From: Clytia hemisphaerica
Lineage: Eukaryota > Cnidaria > Hydrozoa > Leptothecata > Clytiidae
DNA: 64,000 bases
Reading direction: 5' to 3'
NCBI GenBank assembly: GCA_902728285.1
Contig: CACVBU010001102.1
Span: forward strand, 620,001 to 684,000
Shown: positions 24,601 to 36,600 of the stretch, piece after piece
Position numbering within the stretch: the stretch's first letter is position 1
Layout: each line of letters opens with the position of its first letter
Position numbers and translations under genes: made by a program
Notes under the pieces: generated by a model
Database searches by the model: none
What the model was told of the DNA's origin: nothing
Seen by the model: the letters and a program-made list of their open reading frames with translations, nothing else

Positions 24601-27600
24601 ACACGGATGTGGAGCAAGATAAAAAGAAAAACATTTTTTTGCTTATATCAGCATAATATAACAATAGAAATATGAAATATGTGTCTGATATGAAACGGGA
24701 ACAAAACCTTTAAACCAGGGTTTCATGGTTCGAATCCCCGTTCTTTCTAATTCATAGATACCCCTGCCGGTCTTGACCGTGGATCCCTTTAGAAAACAAT
24801 CGAAAGACAGTTAAAAAGTCGAAAAATCTAGATTACTGGACTTTCCACGTAATAAAATCTTATTAAATACGCCATGTCAAAGAAACAAACTAACTATTCA
24901 GACCTGGAAGATTTAATGGAGAAACGTAATATGTAGACCGATGTTCCACAATAAATGATAAAAAATAGTTGTTTGAAATTTTTGCGAGAATATCCAATCA
25001 TTAGTAAAGCTAATGATTCTTACGAGTTCACGCTCAATTTGAATGGATATTGAAAGAACTTTGGACGTGGTAAACTTTTCACCATGAATTGTGCTTCCAC
25101 GCTTATCTGAAAGAAACAAAACATCAGTTTTTTACTTCGTTAGAAACTACAAGAGCTGAAACCAATTTGAAGTTATAAGGTTAGGTTAGGTTTAGGCTCC
25201 AGAAATGGCTAAAGAAAACATTGATTCTAAGTAGAAGCCATTCAGCGATTAAATTAAGCATACTTTAGAATACATAAGGAACCCTTTAGACATTTCAGCC
25301 AGAAAACACAAAAATAAGAACAGTCAAAATTTACTAGTCCTCATGAAAATATTTGTTATTATGACGTTTTAAAGGAAATCCAACAAAGGAAAATATAAAG
25401 ACTTGAGTCATTTATAATCTGCATAATAAGGTAATAAGGGTGTTATACGATAATACGATAATTGTTACGGGATAATATCAGTTTGTATAATCTACTAGTA
25501 CTACAATTTATCCCTTCCCATTAATTGTTTGCTTATTTTATACTTTATCTAAATTAGTTGTCTGCAATGCTAAACTACAACGCATACCGTTTCATTTTCA
25601 AGCATAGGGTTATCCAAGAGAAATCGAACCAATTTTCCAGTTCCGTCGAAAATTCCATTGGTTGAATTTGTGACTGGCCCATTGTATTCAGGAATGGTGA
25701 TGGTTCTCTATGGTCAGAGGAAAAGAAATTTAAAAAATCGATTTTGTATATTGGAATTTGCCGAAAACAGTACTTGTTCTCATACCTTTCCTTACCCATG
25801 GAGGTATAAAGAAAAACAGGAGATGTATGTTATTATAACCAAGCTCGACTTACGATAAAAAAAGTTACAAGGTATGCATGCTCATGATCTCATATATCGT
25901 GCATTTTTAATGAGCTCTTTTGTCCATGGTGAAATCTTATTGGCTCACTTCAGTGTTAGAAATTAGATGAGACGAGATCTGTTTCTGACATTGGTTTAAG
26001 AAAATATTTGGACTAAAAAAAGGCCTGTAAACTTGGCAAACCTTCATCAAATGAAAAGACTGTTTTCTTCAAAGTGAACTCTATTGCTTGTGCCCGGACT
26101 GTCAGAAGTGATGTCTAACCTCCGTTTAACAAGTTTTCACTACACTTATACCATAGTAAATGAAAGCCGCGGCTGGAATATGTACCGCATTGTCTTTTCA
26201 TCTCTATCTCCGAGCTTTATAAGAACATCAAGATGCTCAGTTTATTATTGGTAGGTTTTTGAAATTTTTCTCTTATTTTCCTTCACAAAAAGTTTTTTTG
26301 TTGCTAGATATCTTTGAATCTGTACCCAAGAACACTTGAACTAATTTTGGACATATTTTATGGGTATTTTGTGGGTAGTTTTTCGCCAAAATTAAAATTA
26401 TAAGAACTATATTCAAGATGACAACTTTCCTGTAAGTTTAAATGATAAATTTTGAAGGTGCTAGCCTGAAATTTTCACAGCATTATCTTGATGTACTTTT
26501 TCATTGATTTCTAAAAAGATTTCACTGAAATATTGTGATGGCATTTCGAGGCACCTCATTAATCTTTGAGTTCTTTCAGCCCAGCCATTTTGTGCTTGTT
26601 TAAATTTCTTAGTGTTGATTTTTCCTTTACAATAATTTTATAATACAGGTGTATTAACAAGGACATATCATTTATGTTTAAAACGCACTGAGAAGTAAGT
26701 ATTAACGACAAACTAATAAAATTTACCATTAAAGATGCTACATTGCTGATTTCTTGATCAACAAATAATAGTCGTCAAATACGACAGAGATAGAACAACA
26801 GAAATTCAGATGTTATCATTCAAGCCGCGGCTTTCTTATACTATGCTTATACTAGCCTGGATATCCAGACTGCAAACTATTTCACAGTCTAGTTTTTGAT
26901 ATTTTATGTTCTGGTTTACAGCCTGGTCTTCCTAGAGCGATTTACATTCTCATATAAGTGAGCGCACTTCGCTAAAGCCGTAAGGACCGATGTACATGAG
27001 GCGGAGCAATTCTGAAATAAAAAATAGGATAATCCTCCACTTGCTAGTAAAGATAGAGCTTTCTGCTACATGAAAAAATGAAAAACAAGAAAACAGAGGC
27101 AAGTTCATTTTCCAAGAAAACATGGTTGGTCATGATAATGCATACTTGTTACATAAAAACTTTTTTATGGACTCTGGTATGGATGTTTTAAATGGTTTTA
27201 GCAAGGATTTATTATACACTGGATATACAAGTACCTAATTTTTGCTGATTTCTCATGTTCTAGCTATGTCCGCAGTAATGATATTATTGTTCACTCTCCT
27301 TCCCTCATTAAATGATTTTTCGATACATTTTAATTGCGTTTTATATCAAAAATCACTCATCTAATTCCCAAAAGAGACTTAAAACTTTCCCGTGAGAGTC
27401 AGATTCTTCCACTTAATTGCTAATTATAAGTCGTTATGACGTTTCACGTTGTGAGAAAGGTCAAAAAGATGTTTTGTGTATAAGAAATCGAATGTTGACA
27501 CCGGAAATTTTCAAACTTTAACCACAAAAAACCCACCTTGCCACAACGTGCCTTCAAAAGATTTTCATACCACAGTGACACCAAGAAGCTCAAGTCTAAT

Positions 27601-30600
27601 GTTTGTTACTTTTAGCTCTTGTGGTAACAGTTTTGGAAATATATTCCCAATTGAATATCTCGTGTTACTATAAGCATTTTGTTTGATTTTTCTTGTCTAA
27701 TGATGTTTTTCTCATATTAGATTTCACAAATGTATCCGGCTTGATATTCTAGCCTTACTTTCAAACTTTTTTCTCTGTAAAAGTACGAAAAGGAAACGCT
27801 AGAGAATTTTTTTAAAATGAGATTAATAAACATTTTTCAAAATCAGATACATTTGAGCCGCCATGACAGTTGTCCTTTGCGGACATAGCTAGAACATCAA
27901 TTGTTTTCTGAAACAAAGAAAATACAATGGTCGCTCTCCACCGTTTTATGAGTCATTTATCCAGTGTCTCTTATAATTCCTTGGTTTTAGATCTTGTAAG
28001 TCTGCTTTTTATTAATTTTAGTTTGGCTGCCCTGGGTTGGCTGTGAAAGCTTTTGAAACACTTTCATACTCTAGGGAGACCAAGCTCTATAATTTTAGAA
28101 CTTTGTATGTTGAGGTAAATTTTATTTTTTCTAAAATTTTGAGCTTGGATATCCAGGCTACACTTATACAAACGCCTAATTGCAAACAAACTTCGCTGCA
28201 GCTCGTTTTATCGCATCCAATCAGATTCTAGTATTTTGTCTCGCAACCAAAACAACAATTTGTCGTTTCTGATTGTGTTGATAAAATAACGCTTTCCAAA
28301 CAAAGAGAAAAAGCTTGTCATTTTTAACTGCTCTCGGGAATAACGTAGATGTTATTATTTTTGCCTTTGATAACAAAACTGTAACGTGCTAAAGCACTGG
28401 GCTCAACTTCAGTATACGTGTGAAAGTGAAAGGCCCAATTGTAAATACTTTTTTAAAAAGGGCAATGGGTACTAGGGATAAGAGAAGGCCGATTGTAAAC
28501 CCGTGGTGAATGGTGATTGGAATAAGAGAAGGCTAAGTCGTAAACCCATAGGGTGATGAGTAATCAGGACTAGGGAAGGCTTAAAATTGTAATCCAAAAG
28601 TGACGGTTACTCGGAATAAGACAGGGCTAAATTGTAAACTTTGGTTGATAAGCCTACGTGGCGATCGTTCACAGGAAAGGGAAGGCTCGATTGTAAACCC
28701 AGATAGGTGGATACTTAGCAGGATTAGAGAAGGCTCAGTTTTTCTAAAGAACGCGTCATCTCTATTGTTTTGAATAACCAATTATGTGAACATCTTGTAA
28801 AAACTTCAATACAACTGTCAGTCGTAGCATGGATTTATTATAGAGACTCTGGATAAACATCGAATGAAACGGTGGAGAGTGAAGTATTGTATTTCCATTG
28901 TTTCAGAAAACAATCGATGTACAGGCTTTGTCCGCAAAGGACAACTGTCATGGCGGCTCGAAGGGTTGGCAGACGATATCATACTCCAGGATGCAAGTGA
29001 AATTTTTCAATCCGCGGACCTAGATGGGGGTTCGGTTATTATCAGTTAGGGTTAGGGTTGGAGCTCGAGAGTCACAATATAAGGCCGAAGGCCTTCTTAG
29101 GGGCATTCGTACCCTGTGACTTAACTTAGGATCCCGTAGGGATCCTTGTAGGGGCACCGGTAGGGTTGGGAGCTTTCTTCATTAAGGTCTGTAAATTACA
29201 CGCTATAAGTATTTGTGAATGACAACTTTCTGCCGTGTCTCGTTGGCGTAAGTGGTTAGGCGTTGGGTTTGTAAACCAAGGTTGCTTGCATTTGGTGGTT
29301 CGAGCCGGGGTCGGTGACCGGTACGGGCAAATTTCAGAAAAATACTTAGAAAACAGTTAGAAACACTTGAGAAAGACAGAAAATCAGGTTAGTAGATAGG
29401 AAAGTAGAAAATAGGGGGAAAATAAGCGACGATGCATCCTGGAGTATGATATCGTTTGCCAACCGGCTCGAAGGCCTCTAATTTTGAAAATGATTAATAC
29501 TCTTATTTCTTAAATGTTTTCTAACTTTATCTATTCGTACTTTGCTGGCGAAAAGTTTGAAAATAAATGCTAGTATACCAAGCGGATATATTTGTGAAAT
29601 CTGGTGCGAGAAAAACATCACCAGACAAGTAAAATCAAACAAAATGCTTATAATGACACGAAATTTTCAATTGGCAAAATTTTTCTTATATTTCTCCGAG
29701 AAGAGCTGAGATTGACATATATTAGACGTGAGTCTCACAGCTCCACTGTGGTATGAAAATCTTTTGGTGGCACGTGGTGGTACGATGGATTTTTTGAGGT
29801 TGAAGTTTAAAAATTTCTGGTGTCAATATTCAATTTCTTATACATAGCATGTTTTGCGTCTTTGTCGCAATTTAAAACGTCATAACGACCTATAATTAGC
29901 AATTAACTAGAAGAGTTTGAATCTCAGAGGAGAACTTAAAGTCTCATTTGGGAATTGGATAAGTGTGATTTGATGATAAATGCAATTAAAATGCTATGAA
30001 AAATCACTTTAATGGTGGAAGGAGTGTGAACAATACTGTCATTACTGCGGACAAGGCTTGTACATGAGGAATTGGCAAAAATCAGCCAGTTGTTTTTCCA
30101 GTGTCTATAATAATTCCTTGGTCGTAGGCAATTTCAGGAATCAACAAAAATCGGAATGAAATATCTAAATTGCAAAAATTCAAGTAGAAAAATTTAAGGC
30201 ATTGACACTTGAAAAGTTAAAAAATGATATTTGGCGTCAATAAATTCATTTACGTCAATGAATCTAAAAAAAAATAAAAGAAATATTTGACGTCAATTAT
30301 TTTGACTTTTATGACGTTAAATAAGTGCAAAATCCCGGTAAAATGGGGATAACTCCCGAAAAAAAAAATTGAAAAAATTGAAAACAATTACCCCTAAGTT
30401 TTAACATAAGGAGGGCGTGTGCCAAATTTCAGCTCCTTAAATCAATTATTCCGCTCTCTACGCTGCCCCAAAGTTTGTGGACAAACAAACTCACAAACAA
30501 ACATTCTGAGATTCTAGCTCAACTGAAGTTGAGAATATCTTTATTGTCTTAGGAACACGAAAAGTTTTCGGCAAAAACGAGCATGTTTTTACCGAGTTTG

Positions 30601-33600
30601 TTTGCATCTAAGCTAATCAACGAATCTTTCTTTGTAAGAGTCGATTTTCAACCCACAAACCTAGTATACATTTTTCTATCAAATAACAAACTATAAGAAC
30701 AAAAGGCTTCGAAAATATTAAGAACATTTTACCAGTTTTGCGGACTCCTAATCTCTTAGAAAATTGCACAAAAATGATGAAATGCACAACACTTTAAGAC
30801 AATTTTTAGGCTTGATTCACAAGAAGCTAACAGCATCTGCAGGCTTTAAAAATTTGGATGTTTTCTAAAAAAAACCGTCAATCAACGTACTCCTGGAATA
30901 GAGACTTGTCGTAGTGTAAAATCGTCATGAAAGTTGATCTCCATTTTCGACTGGTAAGCTGATTCATTGAGGTTTCGAACTGTAGCTTTTAGTGTGATTT
31001 CGTCATTGAAAGAACCAATGAACAAAGGCTGAATCACTGATTTCGATCTAAAATTGAGAAAATAAAAAATTGATGAATGATCATCATTGCAAAATTCCAG
31101 TTGACTCACTGTCCGAAAGTGAAAACCACATCGGCTCTACTTCAATTTCATTTGTTTCAAATTTTGGATGCGGCACTCAATGGAGAGCAGCGCTAAATAG
31201 AGGAAATATTAGACTTAAGTTGTGTATGTTCCATGTAATACAGTAATATGGGTGTTATATTATGATAGTACGATAATTGCAACGGGATAATATCAGTTTA
31301 TATAAACTACAATTTGTAGTATTTATAGGAGCACATTATTTTTACCCCTTTTGAACGAAGATTTCAGTTTGTTCAATATCCAGGTCAACATCGCACACTT
31401 GGTCTTCACCGCACTGTCTCAGATAACGAACCTCTTTCAGACCTATAGATGAGATGGAAGAAAATTTCATTGTTGGAACAATTCTTCATTGTAAAAATGA
31501 CACTTGTGTAGTTTTTGGTATTTAAAGGTTTTATTTTTACATAAGTGTTCCCGTTTCATCTCAGACACGTTTTTCATATCGGACCGGTGTCTCCTATTGT
31601 TACATTGTGTTCTATTCCTTGCTGAGTAAGTAAAAATTGTTTTCCTCTTTCTGGCCAATCTTGCTCCACATCCGTGTCAATTCAATTTGAAAAAGTTTCT
31701 AAGTTAAAATAGAATGATGAGTAAGCAACTTAACTTAGTTTAAGACAAAACCTTTAAAGTTTCATACTGTTCGTATGAGCAACATTGGAACAATTTTATG
31801 AGAAAAAGAGACTCGCATTTGGTTGGAACATAAGTAATTGACTGGCCTCTCTAAGAACTACAGAGACATTTTTTCCTCCTTACCCTTCAATGTTCCAAAC
31901 TGATCGAGAATCGCACAAGGACCATCTTTGCAATTGCGTTCAGTATCAACTGAGGTATACGAAGTCAATACACGGACGGGCTCATCAAAATTTGTCGCAC
32001 GCTGAATTGAAAAAAATATTGAAGATTCATGTAGCACAATGGGCTATTCCAGAAATAGTCTGTACCCCCTATGTTGAGGACGTGTGACGTCCAAGGTGGT
32101 CTGCAAAATAAAAAGTCGAGGGGGGTTGGTCTTTTTTAGTGTAAAAATCTAGGGTGGTCAGTAAAACGAGGTCAAAAATCCAGGGTGGTTCAAAAATATG
32201 AAGAAAACAATTCCAGGGGGGTCTTGAAAATTTGAAAAAAAATCCAGGGAGTCACATTTTCCAAAAAGACCTCCTCGACATAGGGGGTACAAATCTTTTC
32301 TGGAATAGCCCAATAATACAGTGGAGTCTCTATAACTCGAACCCGCACGGGGAACACATATTTTTTCGAATTATGGAAATTTCGAGGTCTGGAGTAAGGA
32401 GATTTTAACTGAAGAGACTATAAAACTTACTCAAGCTAAGGAGGCCTTCGAGTTATGGAGGTTCGACTTTAAAAGTTTTTACTGTACCATTGTCAATATC
32501 AATAATTGATATAGGTTTTGTCTGAATGCTTTGTTTGAATTACATAATTCTTCGGAACCGTAGTAAACAAGGAGCATGAATTTGTTTGGGGATTCTAGCA
32601 GTCTACTAAACGCTTGATAATCATTATAGAACCAATAAAAATATTACAGCAAAATGTAAATGATGCAATTTTTATTGCTTATTCTTACCAAAATAGCGAA
32701 AAAAAATTCACTCTAAAGGAGGGTAAACTAAGAGTTACAAGCGTCAAAATCAAAATTAAGAGACAAACGAACGAGACAAGGTCATACTTACTGCAAGAGA
32801 GAAATACAGCCTATGTGAAAAAGGGATTTCTTGATCACGTGTGAAAGTGACATTACGAATCAGATCATTGGTGAGCGAATCAGTTGCATTGCTGTAAATA
32901 AAAACTCGACTCGCTTCACCGGAATTGCGGACGTCTGCTCTTATCCGTACTTGAACATCTGTGTAGAAAATAGATTTAAAAAAACTATGAAACACATATA
33001 ACATCCCTGAAATATTGTAAGCACTATGCATAACGGTCCCATGTTGAAATTAGTCATCTATTATAATTTTGAAAATTATTTAATTCATTTCATTTTATTT
33101 ATACAATATATTTATTAAATATTCCTTTTCATCATAACTTTTTTTTCATTTTTCGATCAGCTGACAAAATTCATATACGTTTCTAATCAAGTCTAATAGT
33201 GACAAGAGTGGCTTCAATGGCTAGAAGTTTTATGAAGTTTTAAATCAATTCATTGCTTCTAATATAGAGGTTTAAGCAAACCCGGGCGGATCTAGAGTAC
33301 AATAAACTACTTTCACCTCTTTTACTTACCAAAAACCTCTGGAGCATTTTTACTGATGTCCTTCAAATTCAATTTGATATCAATGCTGAAATGAAAGATT
33401 AAAATCAATTTAAGATTCAATATTTCCCTTTAAACAAGCAAACATTTGATTGAATCTTTAAAACGTTTGCAACATGAATAATTAGGGTTATTTGAACTGA
33501 AAGTTATTTGAACTTAAGTTAAAAAACTGATTGACAAGGCAAGGCGCATGTTTCCTCTCGCTTTATGTTGCTGCAGTACAATGCAATGGCTTCAGACTTT

Positions 33601-36600
33601 CGGCTAAGTCGCGATATATGGTGTGTCTGAAACTTCCGTTCTTTTTCACGTCATTCTGAAAAGGACTGTCGTGCGTTTGAATATAATGTCGATATGCATT
33701 AAAGATTTTCAGTTCATTACATTACACCCTCTACGTAAAGAATAACATCACTATAATCATATAATGTTATAATACTATTGGACTACTTTCCACAGTACGT
33801 GCCATGAGCCTTTAGCTAAATTCTCTCGTGGCAGGCGTGTCAACTGTAGCGAGCGCTTAATTGATTTCACAGCGATTGCGTACGACTAAATTTCTCGTGG
33901 CAAGCGTGGCAGCTGTGGCAATCAAAATATAAAGATCACAGCGAGACACTATGGTACGGCTAAATTCCTCGTGGCAAGCGTGGCAGCTGTGGCAAGCGTT
34001 GAATAGATTTCACAACAATTGCGTACGGATAAATTTCTCGTGGCAAGGGTGGCAGCTGTGGCGAGCGTTCAATAGTAGATTTCACAGCATTTGCGTACGG
34101 CTAAATTTCTCGTGGCAAGCGTGGCAGCTGTGGCAAGCATTGAATAGATTTCACAGCTATTGCTCACGCTTAAATTTCTCGGGGCAAGCGTGGCAGCTGT
34201 GGCATTCATATAATATAAAGATCACAGCAAGACACTATGGTATGGTTGATTTTCTTGTGGCAGGCGTGGTAGCTGTGGCATTCATATAATTTAAAGATCA
34301 CAGCGAGACACTGAGGTATAGCTGATTTTCTTGTGGCTGACGTGGAAGCTGTGGCAATCATATAATGTAACAATCACAGCAAGACACTATGATATGGTTG
34401 ATTTTCTTGTGGCAGGCGAGGCAGCTGTGGCATTCATATAATTTAAAGATCACAGCGAGACACTATGGTATAGTTGATTTTCTTGTGGCAACCGTGGCAG
34501 CTGTGGCAATCATATAATGTAACGATCACAGCAAGACACTATGATATGTTTGATTTTCTTGTGGTAGGCGTGGCAGCTGTGGCAATCATATAATATAACG
34601 ATCACAGCAATATCATAGTGTCTCGCTGTGATCCTTATATTATATGACTGCCACAGCTTCCACGTCTGCCACAATAAAATCAACTATACCTCCAGTGTCT
34701 CGCTGTGATCTTTAAATTATATGAATGCCACAGCTACCACGCCTGCCACAAGAAAATCAACCATATCATAGTGTCTTGCTGTGATCTTTATATTATATGA
34801 ATGCCACAGCTGCCACGCTTGCCCGAGAAATTTAAGCGTGAGCAATAGCTGTGAAATCTATTCAACACTTGCCACAGCTGCCACGCTTACCACGAGGAAT
34901 TTAGCCGTACCATAGTGTCTCGCCGTGATCTTTATATTTTGATTGCCACTGCTGTCACGCTTGCCACGAGAAATTTAGTCGTACGCAATCGCTGTGAAAT
35001 CAATTAAGCGCTCGCCACAGAATTCAGCTATAGGCTCATGGCATGTACTGTGGAAAGTAGTCCAATACTATTATGACATATTATATGATTATAGACAACC
35101 CTGTGTCACAGACCCGCTGGGCACCCCCACCCGCTGAAAAAAAGGTCCAAAATTTTGTCCCCGGGGAAAAAAACGGGCTAAATTTGCCTCCGGGGAATCC
35201 CCACTGAAAACTTTTAATTTATCTAGATCCCCACTAAGTAGCTCTTCAAAATTTTTATTTCCCCGCCGGTCCCCACTGAAACTTGAAGATTTTGAGAAAA
35301 CCCCGCTACCCGCCTATGCTCAAAAACATCAACAGAATTTATGCAAAACTTTAGTTTGAAAACTTATGTTAAAAAAACTGCTAACTGTTATTCTATCTTT
35401 GATTAACTCTTAACTGATAATCTTTATCTTTAAGACTGACTGTTCATTGTCAAGCAACTTCATCCAGCCAGCCAATTTTTTTTAACATCCAATTTAAGAT
35501 AGATTGTCTACCATATTTGTTTTGATTTTGAAATACCTTTAAATATATATTTTGCACGCTCGCAAGCTAAGCGAAACAAACTGACAGATTTCTTTACCTA
35601 AGTAGTACGCGCTCAGCTAGGCTAGAAAATCCCGATTTTTTGTTATGAACAGGCCTAGTCTAGAATGTGAGACACTGGAAAAACTGTTTACAGGTTTACA
35701 GTGGTTTTAAACTTTTGTGCTCTTCATGCAGTTTTATGGAGTTTTGATGATTAAAATGGGTTGAAAATAGACTTCTGTTGACCCTGAGAATACTTTAATG
35801 GATTTTTATCAGTGTCAGTTTGATGTTTTGTAAACTGTTATGATGAAAAGGAAGACAGAGAGAAAACAAACTTGGAAAACTTTGCAAGAAGCCTGAGAGG
35901 GACATGTACGACCCTCGACATGGCCCGAGAATTCTCGGGCCAAAACTTTTATTGGAATTCGCGTATAAAGCCCGAGTATGGCCCGAGCTGGCCTCGAGAA
36001 TTCGGGCCGTGTTCGGGCCACGCACGGGCCACGCACAGGCCAATTTTTGAAAACATGAATTAAACAGGCGTGTAATTTCAGGACATTTTTTTAACATTTT
36101 CTTTGAGAAAAACTTGGTTTCTCTTAATTATATTTTAAATATATGAATGTTGTAAATTCATATAAATATTAAATGTCTTATTTGGTATGAAAACATAGTT
36201 ATAAATATACTTAGGGTGGAAATATTGGCTAGTAAACTGGTCCTGGTTTTAAACTGAAGCGTGTCCACGCATTGAGTTAAAGCCCGAATGGCTAGAGTTC
36301 AATCTCTAACCTTTCTCAGGCAAGAAAAAGTGAAGCCTTAAAAAATACGCCGCATTTTTGATGACAGATTGAATCTAGCAATTCCTTTGTTTATGATTGA
36401 TATTTTTTTCGAAATTTAGCGGTAAATTTTAGTTTCAATCTGTCATTTGTGTAAAAACCAGGCGAGCCGCTCAAGGCCGCGCAACTTTGGTAGGATTTGT
36501 TGGCTTCAAATCCTACCAAAGAGATTGACTTCTAGCCCTTCAGGCTTATACTTCATTGTGTCCACGGGAAGCTCGTAAAGTTTTTTTGAGCGATATAAAC

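Larger units (their letters stand above)
28828..30120 (+). mobile_element. DNA transposon, 7-bp duplication GTCGTAG (copy 2, with insert)
   Basis: Ends CATGGATTTATTATAGAGAC and CAAGGAATTATTATAGACAC (from the right). GTCGTAG is duplicated at 28821-28827 and 30121-30127. Subtracting the nested element and its 9-bp duplication leaves 783 bp, against 782 bp for copy 1, confirming the boundaries of both. Confidence 0.88.
25708..30890. other. Integrin intron 20, 5.2 kb of nested repeats
   Basis: Contains two members of a 7-bp-duplication transposon family in opposite orientation (27202-27983, 28828-30120), a 501-bp element nested in the second, a satellite array (28430-28745) and two R1 pieces. 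26200-27190 shows no gene and no identified repeat. 30130-30535 is AT-rich with a tract (caaatttcagctccttaaat, then repeated acaaacaaac) resembling the 3' end of an RTE-type element. Confidence 0.65.

Noticed and set aside
29040..29060. GGGTTAGGGTTGG tract as an interstitial telomere repeat
   Set aside because: Only two near-units, within a transposon with other GC-rich hairpins; too short to support telomeric origin.
29241..29325. Functional tRNA-Thr gene
   Set aside because: The acceptor stem and anticodon stem pair poorly, the variable arm is too long, and it sits inside a transposon.
31884..31936. Shorter integrin exon 18 starting at CCTCAG
   Set aside because: It would break the reading phase with exon 17; the AATTCAG acceptor at 32002-32003 has a better pyrimidine tract and keeps phase 0.
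33951..34289. Open frame of repeated W-Q-A-W-Q-L-W-Q units that looks like a repeat protein
   Set aside because: It is a translation of the TGGCAGCTGTGGCA tandem units in a foldback transposon; its length follows from unit size, and the other arm of the palindrome is not open in the same way.
33790..35000. CRISPR-like array of direct repeats
   Set aside because: Units are 65-75 bp, diverged, with no unique spacers, they invert at the centre, and the surrounding genes are eukaryotic.
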